Source of the DNA: Nematostella vectensis
Taxonomy: Eukaryota > Cnidaria > Anthozoa > Actiniaria > Edwardsiidae
Length of the DNA: 64,000 nt
NCBI RefSeq assembly: GCF_932526225.1
Contig: NC_064038.1
Span: 7,315,070 to 7,379,069, forward strand
Direction: 5' to 3'
The notes under the pieces were generated by a model that was not told where the DNA came from, did no database searches, and saw nothing but the letters and a program-made list of their open reading frames with translations. The position numbers and the translations under genes are program-made. Position 1 is the stretch's first letter; each line of letters starts with the position of its first letter. Below are positions 50,001 through 62,500 of this stretch, one piece after another.

Positions 50001-53000
50001 ACGGGTTGATCAGAGAAAAGTATTCAAAAGGGGTGGCTATAAGTCAACTGACGGGTTGATCAGAGAAAAGTATTCAAAAGGGGTGGCTATAAGTCAACTG
50101 ACGGGTTGATCAGAGAAAAGTATTCAAAAGGGGTGGCTATAAGTCAACTGACGGGTTGATCAGAGAAAAGTATTCAAAAGGGGTGGCTATAAGTCAACTG
50201 ACGGGTTGATCAGAGAAAAGTATTCAAAAGGGGTGGCTATAAGTCAACTGACGGGTTGATCAGAGAAAAGTATTCAAAAGGGGTGGCTATAAGTCAACTG
50301 ACGGGTTGATCAGAGAAAAGTATTCAAAAGGGGTGGCTATAAGTCAACTGACGGGTTGATCAGAGAAAAGTATTCAAAAGGGGTGGCTATAAGTCAACTG
50401 ACGGGTTGATCAGAGAAAAGTATTCAAAAGGGGTGGCTATAAGTCAACTGACGGGTTGATCAGAGAAAAGTATTCAAAAGGGGTGCCACGAAACAACTGA
50501 CAAACAACAGCAACACTAGTATTGCTAACAAGTAACAGAGCTTACCCATCATGCATCTCTTCTTGACATGTCTCACTTCTGTTTTGACATCCTCTTTCAC
50601 GTTGTGACGTAAGTCACTAATCGCTTGTGTCACGTGACCCGAACTGATACTCAACAAAATGGACACGAAGCACTGCACGGCAGTGACGTCATTTGGCTTG
50701 CACTCGTACGTCTCCAGGCTCTGGCCGAGCAGAAAAGCATCATGGGTGGAAACGTCACAGATCCTGCTTTGAGGGACGGCGACCCCTGGTGTTTCCATGG
50801 ATGCATAGATTCGTTCCCCGTTGACCACAGGTCCCATGACCTTGACCCCTACCATACCGATGACGCAGACTACCTCGTCTAGATCTAAAAACGAAGCTGT
50901 GGTTACAACATTCAAATTTCTCGAAAAAGCGCCGCGGCGTTTACATAGTTTTACGTGTCCTAGGCGAGGGAGAAGCGCGTATATTTCAAGTTCATATTTT
51001 CGTATTTCGTATCGCCTTTTTTTTTAAAAAAAAGGAGTACAAATTCCTCCAGAATCACAAAAAAACAAGCTTACAATGATAACATGTTTTTCATTGGAGT
51101 CTAACTTACAATACGTTTAGGCAAGACTATTTCGAGGGAAGCGCTTATTCGAGCAATTAAGGTAGTTATATGAATTTTTTTTTTCGCTTCCTGAAAACTT
51201 ATGAGAGGCACATATAGCAATTGGCTCTATCTTGCTTTTTGTATTGTGTTTTAATATACCTTTTTGATCGCTGTCAGTCGGTGCTTTCGCCTCGAGGTAT
51301 GCCGACCTACTGATCACCCCAGCAGACTTTGCCTTTTTCGCGTTGAAATGTGTAAGGCGCTGGATATACGTGGCACCATCCGGGTCTTCAAAGAACCCTA
51401 TGACGTCACCCTCCTCTAGGGCCTCGCTCTCGGTTTTCAGAGACTTCTTTAAGGGAAAGTGGTAGGCGATGTCTCCACGCTGTGACAGAATTGGACTATT
51501 GACACGGAGTTCCTCAATGATCGCTGTCTGGGCCACTAAGTGGTCAGTAATGATCTCAGGGATGCTGGCGCCTGTATTTATCATGAAAAACAAAGTAAAT
51601 TAAATGCTGTTTTCTGCTTGTGGTTGGTTAACTATAGTATTGGCGAGTTTGTAAGTCTCGTTACACAAAAAAATACAACAAGGGTAGAAGAGCAACTGAT
51701 AAAATATCTCGATGACTTTTACAACACTTTTCCAGAACAAAATGATACAAAATGAGTTTTGACTTTATTTAAAAAACAAGAAGCCTTCATTTCACAAGAG
51801 TTCGGTACAAACTTTTGCGTTTATTTAAGTTTATTACTTCAATTATGATATTCAATTCAGTAATTCGATTATGATGATGGTTGTGGAGGTGATGATGTTG
51901 CTTGTGGTAGTGATTATGACGATGTTGCTTGTGATGGTTGTTTGGTTTCTTGTGGAGGTAATGGTGTTTCTTGTGGTGGTAATGGTGTTGCTTGTGGAGG
52001 TGATTATGATGATGTTGCTTGTGATGGTGATTATGATGAAGTTGCTTGTGATGGTGATTATGATGATGTTGCTTGTGATGGTTGTTTGGTTTCTTGTGGA
52101 GGTGATGATGTTGCTTGTAGTGGTGATTATGATGATGTAGCTTATGTTGGTGATCACGATGATAGTAATGATGATGACGTCATGGCTATTGCACTTCATG
52201 ACCTACCGTCACTGCCAAGTCCGCTGCTGCTACTGCTTGGGGAGTATGCACCGAGTTTCTCTGCAAAATAACCGAAATGTCTCAAACATAACAAATTTTT
52301 GCATTAAAATATCAAAATATCAGATTGTAGATATGATTACACTCATAATCAGTACCTCTTTTGCGTTTTCGCGTATTCTCCGGGGAAGACTGGTACGAGT
52401 AGGAGTCATCACTGCTGCAGCTGTTGACGATGTCTTCAGCAGAATCTGAAACAATAGACATCACGTGATAATATGAAACAATAGACATCACGTGACAATC
52501 TGAAACAATGGACATCACGTGGCAATCTGAAACAATAGACATCACATGACAATCTGAAACAATAGACATCACGTGACAATCTGAAACAATAGACATCACA
52601 TGATAATCTGAAACAATAGACATCACGTGACAATCTGAAACAATAGACATCACGTGGCAATCTGTGGATTAGGGATATTGTGTTTTGGTTTACTTGTGGA
52701 TTAGGGATATCGTGTTTTGGTTTACTTGCGGATTTGTAATGTTGTGTTTTGGTTTACCTGTGGATTTAGGATGCGGTGTTTTGGTTTACCTGTGGATAGG
52801 ATGTTGTGTTTTGGTTTACCTGTGTATAGGATGTTGTGTTTTCGTTTACCTGTGGATTTAGGATGTTGTGTTTTGCTTTTCACACGGAATGCTTTCGTCA
52901 CGTAATCTTTGGCGACGCCGTTGAGTAACACGAACGAAAGTACCAATCGAAAGACATTTCTCTCATCGCCCTTCACTCGGGAGAGCTCGTAGACCTTCGT

Positions 53001-56000
53001 ACCACGTGACGTCTCGTACACGGAATCGAGGTCCACAGAGAAGCTGGCCTTTAGTCCTTGTGTCTCGCCCAAGATCACCGCTAGGGGCACGCGGCCGGTT
53101 GTGTCCTGCAGGATTCGCGCAGCTTCCGGTATCCGCTCGACGTAGACATGGAGAGCCTGTGGAGGGAGGGGTTGTGAGGAACTTATTATGGTTCGAGGTA
53201 GTTCGAGTTACAGCAAGAGCGCTAAAACATTCTCTTTATTTCAAATTCCCTTTTCCAATTCACCTCATGCCTTATTTGTTTGGGTCCCTGTAATGCAATC
53301 AAATTCAAAGCCTGTGTTTGAAACTGACTGCAAAAACGGAATCGGACAGTAAAATTATATATGATTAACTGACAGCTTAAAGTAAAATCCATCATACACC
53401 CATTTCAAATATGGTTGCACTTGAGAACTCATGTGTCGCAACCCGCGGTGATTCATGGGAGGCGCATGGGTGGCGCGCGCGGCTGACGAATCCTTGAAAG
53501 CCATGTGAATGTTAATAAGAATGTAAACAATACCTCTACAGCTTTTAAAATATGGATTTGTATTTTATTTGCTTATTTACTTGATACCCATGAAGCACTG
53601 CGGGTTACGATACACAGATTTTTCGAGTGTATACAAAGGAGACTGACCTGCAGCGGATGCGAGAACTTGGCGATGAAGTGTACCTCCCCGTCCAGCAGCC
53701 TCTGTTGGGAGTTCGCCTTTCGCCGACTCTGGCCTTTTAAATACGACTCCTTCAAGTCCAGCGCCTGCACAATCACAGACGGCTCTGATGATGCCATTGG
53801 GTTGCTATGGAAACTAAATACGGGCGCTGACGTCACTGGCGCGCTGTGAGCTGAAAGAGTTAAAGGTTGAATATTTATATAGTGTTTCATTTATTCGTTT
53901 GCTTCTATGGTACCTTAATTAAAGCGGCCTCTTTCTACAATGCCCAAATATATGAGATTTTCACTAAAATATCCAGAGGTACCACTGCATGTGGTTTGCG
54001 TCGACAGTTTCAGTTTTTTTTTATTCTTTTATTCGCTCATTTAGTCTTCTGTTTGTTTAATCAACCCCTTGGAAGCCCTTCCTTTGTGGGGGCTTTGCTA
54101 AGAATCTCCCCTCGTGGTTAAAGGTGACTGTAGGTTGTGAGCGAGTAGGCGTCAATGCGATTAAATCTGATGGATTAATGAACCGATTCTAGGCAACTCT
54201 TGAGATAGCATTAAACGCTGATTACAAATGTCAGCACTGATCTAAGTTAGACCGACACGTATTAATGAACATCATCAGAAAAGAGAAACGATTATTTTGC
54301 ACCCCCCCCCCCCCCCCCATAACACACACATCTTTCCCATCCTCCCAACGCTCCCCTGTTTTTTTTTTACATCAAAATAGAACTCATCAATAAACAAAAG
54401 CGCTTTGTACGAGCTTTCCGTGAGTTAGCTTGAAACTCTCACCACGAGCCTCAAAATCCATGCGCATGTGCGTATACTCAGCTGGTGTGTCAGAGCCAAG
54501 TAAGTTAAAACAATGTACACCCAGGCCCGCACCCAGGGGGGTGCAGGCCTGGGTGTAACCCCCCCCCCCCCCCCACACACACACAGAACGGCCGAAAGTC
54601 TACTTTTGGTAATCGTGCTATTTGTAGAAAAAAAATAAAAATCATAAGCTAGATCACTCTGGTGGCCAAATCCGACAATACGTGGAGATACTGCAAAGGC
54701 ATAAAAAATCCCTTTTTGTTTTTCGGAGGTGGTTAACTTTTTTATCAGAGAACTCCTTCCCCCCCCCCCCCCTCCCCCCCCCGAAAAATGAGGTCCACTT
54801 TTTCGGATTCCGAACCTCCCCCCCCCCTCCCCCCCAAGAAAAATCCTGGGTACGGGCCTGTTACACCTTATATTGTCCCGGGGAAGCTAATCGAACAAAA
54901 TCAAAAACATCTCAATCGAACTCCAGTCGAGTGGGTTTTGATTAGTTTCGGTACTCAAACGAAAATCAAATAATTTTATTTGAATGAAAAAAATATGGGT
55001 TCGGTGAGTAAAATTATGATCGATTTCCGAACCCGATCAATACCAGTCGAGCGATTTGTACTCGGCTGAGTTCGATTATCAAATGTTCGATTAGTTACAC
55101 CGGAAAATTTATGTTTACGTGCCAGCAAACTCGTGCCGACTAATGACGGGAAGTTCAACTCTCCTGCCTACGTGATCCCTGCGAAATCCGGTTTTGCACG
55201 CAGACGTCAATTATCCCAACAAGTCAATCGAGTTTTTTTTTGTTGATAACGTGTGACATTCGTAATATGTATCTAGAGAGGTTAACTCGAGGAAGAGGCC
55301 TTACCATTATCACACAAGCCCAGAGATATAATGTAGTCCTTTCCTTTTTGTCTTATGTTTATTTCTCGATAGAACCACTATTTTATTCCCTTGAAAAAAA
55401 GGTTGGCAACCGCCTTGAACAGGAAAGACGTGTCACGCCATACAACAACTTGACATTTTCACGTGACCTTCATATCAAGGCATTTCAGGGTCACAGAATC
55501 TAACCTTTGCGCTAATTTGAATTTTCTTCCATGCAATCTATCAAGTTGAATTTTCTAAGTAGTCGAGTGGAGCTTTGGAGTATGCTCATTTAGAGTTGAT
55601 CAGTAGCGGATCTAGGGGGAGGGTTTAGGGGGTTTGAACCCCCCCCCCCCTTTGGGCTGCCAGAAAGCCATACGTAAAAAAAATTACCCCCTCCCTCCAT
55701 TGACACTGAGCCAAACCCCCCTTCAGCGAAAAGCTAGATCTGCCCCTGTTTATATGCGTCCAAGGGTCGCATGGCTGTTAGTTAAATCGATACTATCCTA
55801 TTCTCCAAGTAGGTTTTCGCACAAAGAAGTATTCGTGTACACGGCTAAACTAGTTAATTTCCGAAAAGTTAATTTCCGAAAATTCAACCTGATAGATTGC
55901 ATGGAAGAAAATTCAAATTAGCGCACACAATAATCTCTCTTATTGTTTCAAACTTGTTTCTTGTTGGATAAAATTGTGCTTGTTTCATTTTAGAATTCCA

Positions 56001-57408
56001 ATTTTTGTTCATATTTTGAAAGGAAATGTAAGGTATACGACAAAAGGAGTAACAAAAAAAGGCACAAATCTTCCACCTCAACCAAGTCTAAAATGAAGTA
56101 TTAAAAACGAATTGAAAACAGTAGTTATAATAAAGGTTGCTGGTACTAAACCGATGCTATTAAGATCACAACATTTTAATAAAAAATATTTTGCTGTTCC
56201 TGAGCCTCGGCAGAAAACACAATTTGAGTTCTAATATCTGAGCCTCGGCGCGTTCTTAGGAGTCTCAGGCTGAACTTTTCTTATAAAAAAGGTTCGGACT
56301 TAGAAAAAAATTAATGTAGAGCATTATTGTCTGCATGTATCTTTTCTGTAAATGTTGTAACAAATTCAATCAAAAGCGTTAGAAAGTTCTAGTCTTTTTT
56401 AAGTAGAATCATTTACGATTGATTATGATGTAACAAGAACGCGTAACTTAAGCAATAGATCTCGAGGGGTGTGATCCAACAATCAATAAAAACCACGCCA
56501 TACTCAAGACACGAGTGCTACAAATCACGAGAAACCCGCACGCCAGAAAAGCTTTTCAACTTGAATAAAAAGGCTATGCAAACAACATGCACCTCTCGGT
56601 GAAGCCACTTAGATTAGTTTTTGTCCACCCGCAGGGTAATTAATAAAACGACTAGCACAAAGCACAAAGCCTTTTCGAAACTTTTCACTACAAACATCTC
56701 GTATTTCAATTTTGTTTTTTACAAAATCTCTTTTTTATAATTTTTGTTATTTTGTTTTTATCATTAGATATGGTACAAACCCGTTTATATGAAAAAAGCT
56801 TAGTCGTAAATTACATGAATCAATTCTAGTAATTAAGAAGAATCACCACCACTTACAAAAACCATTTACAATTACTAAAAGGAGAAATCCCACCAAACAA
56901 AAGTTCCGCTATCAAATTACAGCCTAACGCTAGCCATGGATACGCAAATTGAACTTGAGGAGTCTCTAATTGAATATTGACTTATTTCCTAATCTATTAT
57001 TGGTTTTACGCGACAGATGGCTAACGGGTGAAACTACTTACTAATCTTCTTAAAAAACTAAAAGCTGACTTCTTTTTAAGCGAATTTCAACAAATAATAT
57101 ATACAAAAATGCTTTAAGAAGGGGCATAAAGGTCGCACCACAAATGCTTAATATCACACTAGTGATGGAATGCTAGGAAAACTAAGATAAAAAATCGAAA
57201 ACGTTTTAGTTGCAGAAGGGATATGTTTGGTTTACTTACATTGACCTGTGTTCGTTTGACTTGGTTGTGTTGAGCCGCCTGAGCTATAACTAGGGAACAT
57301 GTTAGCTGAGCTTGTTGTATCCAAGATGAAATCGTCGATATTGAAATCCCCGGGAACGCTGCCCTGACTCGGAGCTGTCTCATTCCAAAACTTGATTTCG
57401 CTTGCCAT
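47016..57408 (-). CDS. Unrecognised 638-aa single-pass membrane protein with NLS-like cluster and phage-tail-like domain (10 exons)
   Basis: Exons in transcript order: 57240-57408, 53648-53850, 52850-53156, 52356-52445, 52207-52260, 51260-51571, 50546-50884, 48866-49029, 48544-48628, 47016-47209. All junctions are GT-AG and in frame (1917 nt). Residues 1-85 are acidic and Ser/Thr-rich (DFNIDDFILD). About 85-222 look like a beta-rich domain ending in FRVKSKTQHPKS. 228-274 are Ser-rich with RKRKR at 252-256. About 333-455 (GDVIGFF, AGVISRSAY, VCVIGMVGVKV, GERIYASMETPGVAVP, LLGQSLE, VQCFVSILL) follow the order of a beta domain known in bacterial and phage tail proteins. A TM segment spans about 496-515. 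The last 120 residues have four Cys and one N-C-S sequon. With no signal peptide, the N-terminus should face the cytosol. Membrane-tethered regulators of MYRF type have a comparable plan, but I see no MYRF homology. Function is unknown. Confidence 0.8.
49090..49490. repeat. 34-bp minisatellite in intron 7 of the membrane-protein gene
   Basis: About 12 units of aacacgtagaaatactcacc + aggcaacaaccaac. On the minus (sense) strand each unit carries cctggtgagta, a good donor-like sequence, though no exon end was found in the unit. Confidence 0.9.
49496..50490. repeat. 50-bp minisatellite in intron 7 of the membrane-protein gene
   Basis: About 20 nearly identical units (aagtcaactgacgggttgat, cagagaaaagtattcaaaag, gggtggctat). 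Very low divergence between units suggests recent expansion. Confidence 0.95.
51865..52190. repeat. GAT-rich simple minisatellite in intron 5 of the membrane-protein gene
   Basis: Irregular 15-27-bp units around gatgatgttgcttgtgatgg. Open frames here in both strands come from the repeat. Confidence 0.85.
52446..52660 (-). repeat. 27-bp minisatellite seeded by the exon 4 acceptor of the membrane-protein gene
   Basis: Eight units on the minus strand, each ending ctattgtttcag/att, the same sequence as the true acceptor (tattgtttcag/attctgc). Most units also hold CACGTG. Unit length is in frame; using an upstream acceptor would add nine residues (DCHVMSIVS) per unit. Confidence 0.9.
52662..52849 (-). 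repeat. 30-32-bp minisatellite seeded by the exon 3 donor of the membrane-protein gene
   Basis: The last 25 nt of exon 3 plus gtaaac are repeated about six times (aaaacacaacatcctaaat, ccacag/gtaaac). The first two extra units are 30 bp, so use of the second or third donor would add ten or twenty residues in frame (GKRKHNILYT, GKPKHNILST). Confidence 0.9.
54521..54861. mobile_element. Poly-C MITE with TIRs in intron 1 of the membrane-protein gene
   Basis: TIRs CAGGCCCGCACCCAGG and CCTGGGTACGGGCCTG, flanked by similar gtacacc / ttacacc sequence. Inside are three C tracts and gatactgcaaaggcataaaa. It is the best preserved of three copies here (others at 24431 and 26645). Superfamily uncertain. 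Confidence 0.75.
55600..55749. mobile_element. C-rich MITE-like element in intron 1
   Basis: Ends cagtagcggatctag and ctagatctgcccctg are imperfect inverted repeats; the inside holds a C tract and accccctccctcc. No clear target duplication. Confidence 0.55.
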
Positions 57409-58844
57409 TCGCAATCCAACCTTCCCGAGTTCAATCGTGAATGGAAGCCTCCTCAACTACGACTTATCTTGCTTTTTTTTTAAGGCTTCAATATATGATC
57501 TGTTTCGCAATAGGGCAATGACTGTTCTAGCTCGCAGTTGTACGAATTACTCGCGGCCCTTCCAAAGACAAATTGCACTTTTGTAGAGCTTGACTCTTTA
57601 CGTTGACTCAGCTCAATATCTTGTGTCAATTTAGACAGGAAGTTTTGGTTGGTTATACATTAATGTGTACGGCATCTAAAATCTTCAGAATACATACCTA
57701 AGAACAATTAAAGTGTCAAAGACATCCTCTCACGTTCTCGTTTCCGGTTTCACTGCGCTATCAAACTCGGTCACATCCGAAACAAAATACTTAAAGCTTT
57801 CAGGATATTATAAAATGTTCTCGGTCTTATACACAAGAGTTGAGGAAATTGTTGGTACTTTAAAATAAAATTATTAGCTAATTTGATACGAAACAAATTT
57901 TATAGTTACCCTCAGTTCTAACGTACTACGTCATATATCTATATATGGTGAGAGCAGGAAACGGGTGACAAGTCCTAATAACGTCATCGCGAAACTCACT
58001 AATGTTTCACAGCAAACAAGTCTTATCTTAGTGTTATCACATACTACCGCTGACTTGACGATTGTCTTTAGTTCTTTGGTAACGACAAACACACTTGTAC
58101 AACAATTACCGGCTAAACTGCAGAATACCCGTCCACTTATTTGCATTTTCCTTGTATTTACTGCCTCGTTCTATAGAAATCGAGGTGTGAAGTCTCATTG
58201 TTAACTCTTTGTGGGCGGGTATTCTGCAGTTGCTCCCAATTACCTAAACTTGTCAACTCACGCAAAAAGTCTAGAACTCTTGACTGTGTAAGGTGTCTTT
58301 ATTAATTGATATACCAGAAAAGTAGAGGGGGTGATCGTCCCATCGGATAAGGGTATAAAAATTCGACTAACTGCCATCCCTGAGGGGGTGTTTAAAGTTT
58401 TTTATCCGATTCTGTCATCTCTTAGGGTTAAAAATTACTTCGCCCTCACCAAGTTTGCTATTAGGGGGAAGAATCTCTGTTGACTACGTCCCAAGTGCTA
58501 TCCCTTAGGGTTAAAATTTTGCCGACGATCACTCACGTCTGTTTTTATCGGAGTCCCTCCCTCGGGCTCGCAGGACACCTCTGAATTTCGTAAACGTTAA
58601 TTAATAAACACAAGCAATGCTTCTTTTAAGCGCAATTAGTACTTCAAAAGCATGTACCTTAAAATATATGTTAACAAATTTTAGAACTTGACCAAAAAAG
58701 AACATTAGCACGACATCCTACTGATCTAGCCCGAAAAGATGAGGATCCCCTGGTTATATAGAATAAAAGGCAGGAAGGCATGTGCGTGCTCACCGTGCAA
58801 TCTTCGATAAGAACCAGCGGGGTGTAGCGCGAGTCCCGCAAATG

Positions 58845-59130
58845 TGATAAATGACCCGCAAATGTAATAAGTTTTTATCCGCAAATGTAATAAGGTTTTA
58901 CCAGCAAATGGAAAAAGGTTTTACCCGCAAATGTAATAAGGTTTTACCCTCAAATGTGGTAAGGTTTCACCCGCAAATGTGATAAGGTTTCACCTGCAAA
59001 TGTAATAAAGTTTTACCCGCAAATGTAATAAGGTTTTACCCGCTAATGTGATAAGGTTTTACCCGTAAATGTGATAAGGTTTTACACTGTAAATGTAATA
59101 AGGTTTTACCCGTAAATGTTAAAAGGTTAT
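58845..59130. repeat. 23-bp minisatellite downstream of the CREC gene
   Basis: About 12 units of cgcaaatgtaataaggtttt + acc with point variants. Confidence 0.85.
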
Positions 59131-59460
59131 AAGGTTTTACTGGGGATTTTTTTCTGGTGAGAATTTGTGTCACAAGTGAGTTGAAATTATTCTCCCGTTA
59201 TTCCAGTCTTCTCGGATAAGGACACTAAACCGGAGGTCCCGTCTCTTCGTCTTCTCTCTCAAGCTGCACTACATTAATCTGAACCAAAGGGACGTAAAAG
59301 AACCACTGGTAAAGCAATAAACTCAAAACCTTATAAATTATACGATTCGTGGCCGAGTATTAGTATTTTTCTATGGATATAAGCGAAACAGGCTCCTGTC
59401 CTGTAATGTTCATACGATTTAACTTTGTATGATGTTAGAAGATATTAGAAGAGCAACCGT

Positions 59461-59466
59461 TTATTT
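59461..59466 (-). other. Polyadenylation signal of the CREC gene
   Basis: AATAAA on the minus strand about 75 bp past the stop codon. Confidence 0.5.
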
Positions 59467-59539
59467 CTCTAAGTCATTATACTAAAAACAATCAACTTCT
59501 TGGATATTTTGAAATTAAAACAACAACAACAATAACGGT

Positions 59540-62500
59540 TTATAGTTCATCCTTTTTCTTGGGCGTTTCATCGGCCTCACGCAACTCTTCCTGTGACTCC
59601 TTCTTGCTTGTCTTGTTATCAGTTTCTTGGTCTTTCTGTGGATCAGATTCGTTTGACTTCTTCTCGGGCTCTTGGTCTTCCTGTGTGACTTTTTTATCTT
59701 CTTTGATAAGTTCCCCAAAGTCAGTGATGCGACTCGAGGCAAACTGCATGTAGTTCTTATAGATCTCCTTCTCAGTCAGAAACCCATCCTAGAGGAAGAG
59801 ATAATCAACTTGGGCGAAGATACTTTACAAATCACACACTACGAAACATATTTTATGATACAAATACTTGGGCATATATATTGTTTTACCTCGGTCATCT
59901 ATTGGTGAATACCTTGAAATACTACAGAAAAGCAATGAAGAAAATTCGCTATATTAAATCGCCAAAAACAGCTCTTGATCAAATATTGTTTTCTCTCACC
60001 CTTATTTGCTGAAAAATATGTAGTTGTTTTATTTTTTCCTGTGAAAGAAGTAAAAGAAACTTGCTTTCAGAGCTACGCTTCTCAGGTTTGACAGTAAACA
60101 TTTCGCATATCGAAGTACGGTGAGGATGTTTTGATTTTCGCAGTCCCATTGTCTTTGCTTTGGATTTTAGTCGAAGCTATTATTCGCCACATTCATCCCC
60201 CAACCCAAACTCCCTTTTTCTCGTTCTTTCGATCCAGATTTGTTGATTGGATTATGAATACAGTGTGAATAGGATTGGGTGAATGATTTACCATATCCGT
60301 GTCGGTGTTGCGGAATAACAGGGATGCATCATCAGGCATTAGCATACCAGCAATCTCATCCTGAAATTAGGCGTGATAAATCAGAATATGTTCTTTGTTT
60401 GGGATACTTTTTTGCTGTAATTCCAGAACACATCCATGCTTTTTTAAAAGGGATTTCATCAGCACAGACTCAAAAGCTCTGAGCTCTAACAACATCACAA
60501 AAGGACGGGTTCTAGCAATGCACTAGAGTACGGCGTCATCGCTAAAATGGCCACGTACTCAGGAGGGGCAAGAACGAACCCTCCTAACATCAACAGGGTG
60601 GACCCCAATTCGGAAAGGAAAACCTGGCTCAGCCCCCCAGGATCTACCGTAACTGCTCAGCCCCAGCATCTACCGTAACTGCTCAACCCCAGGATCTACC
60701 GTAACTGCTCAACCCAAGGACCTACCGTAACTGCTCAACCACAGGATCTACCGTAACTGCTCAGCCCCAGGATTTACCGTAACTGCTCAGACACAGGATC
60801 TACCCTAACTGCTCAGCCCCAGGATTTACCGTAACTGCTCAGCCCCAGGATCTACCGTAACTGATCAGACCCAGGATCTACTGTAACTGATCAGACCCAG
60901 GATTTACTGTAACTGCTCAGCTTCAGGATCTACCGTAACTGCTCAGCCCCAGGATCTACCGTAACTGCTCAGCCCCAGGATGTACCGTAACTGCTCAGCC
61001 CCAGGATCCACCGTAACTGCTCAGACACAGGATCTACCGTAACTGATCAGACCCAGGATCTACCGTAACTGATCAGCCCCAGGATCTACCGTAACTGCTC
61101 AGCCCCAGGATCTACCGTAACTACTCAACCCCAGGATCTACCGTAACTGCTCAACCCCACCATCTACCGTAACTTCTCAACCCCAGGATCTACCGTAACT
61201 GATCACACGCAGGATCTACCGTAACTGCTCAGACCCAGGATCTACCGTAACTGCTCAACCCCAGGATCTACCGTAACTGCTCAACCCCAGGATCTACCGT
61301 AACTGCTCAACCCCAGGATCTACCGTAACTGCTCAACCCTAGGATCTACCGTAACTGATTAGTCCCAGGATCTACCGTAACTGCTCTGACCCAGGATCTA
61401 CCGTAACTGCTCGTCTCAGCGCCCAGCCTCCCACCACCCCCTTGCGACTCGATTAAGGAAATAAGCGCCAAGGGCGTTAAACAAGTAAATATAGTAGCTC
61501 TGTCATCGTCCAATAAAAAATGGAAAAAAGACATAATAGTGTGTTTTGGCCATCAGGGCGCGCTTACAGGTCGCTACAATATTACGAACTGCGGGTATTA
61601 CAATGGTAACATGAGCTTTAAACCTTTGGTGACGAAAGTCAGAGCGCATAGTACAGCGGTCATAACCTTTTCCAGGAATCCACTGCTGTCCCTGTCGTCA
61701 TCATCAAACTGAGTGGCCAAGCCTTCCTCTACCTCTTTGTCCAACTTCTCATCTTCTGAACCAGCCCCTGTGGAAACGTAAGCCTTTTATTCTCGAGCAC
61801 CCCTTTTTGGACAAGCCACCGTGGAAACGCAATCTTTTAATTATCAAGCACCTCTTTCCGGACTAGCCAGTGTGGAAACGCAAGCCTTTTATTAACATGC
61901 ACCACTTTCTGGACTAGCCAGTGTGGAAACGCAAGCTTTTTATTATGATGGACCCTTGTGGAATTTCACCTATTTGACCAATCTCTATTTCTTCGATGCA
62001 TAACAACCAACACTTCACAAGTACTGCATTGTAAGGAACCCATCTTTTAGAGATATAACCCTTTAGTAACACACAGGAGCTACAGCACCAAGTTTTAGAT
62101 ACAAATTTTAGTGTTTTAATGTGAGGGCTCGAAGAATAACATAGTCAAACAATAAATAAATACTCCCACATTCCACTGAAAGAAACCAAAATAGCAAGTG
62201 AGGCAGTTGTAATAACACTTACCAATAAACTCTTTCTTCGAGATTTTTCCGTCGTTATCTTTGTCAAAATTATCGAGATATTCCTATGAATAAAATTCCC
62301 AAACCGTAAATTTCCAATTCGACATTTGGGAAGAATGCGTTATGTAACGCAAGCAGCACGTCTGCCATACAAGCAGGGCCGTAGCAGGGGTGGGGCACTG
62401 GGGGCACGTGCCCCCTAATAATTTGAAAAATTATAAGGAAATGACCAGTAGGGGCGTGGCTGTGCCTTCCAAATATTTTCTTAAATTTTCTGTATTGTGC

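Larger units (their letters stand above)
57409..59539. other. Intergenic region between the membrane-protein gene and the CREC gene
   Basis: No convincing gene. It should hold the promoter of the membrane-protein gene near 57408 and the 3' end of the CREC gene. A 23-bp minisatellite lies at 58845-59130. Confidence 0.5.

Noticed and set aside
51852-52199. Ile/Thr-rich and Val/Met-rich frames
   Set aside because: Simple repeat in an intron; both strands are open for the same reason.
47016-57408. Assignment of the membrane protein to the MYRF family
   Set aside because: The overall plan is comparable but I could not see the MYRF DNA-binding or chaperone/protease motifs, so only an analogy is offered.
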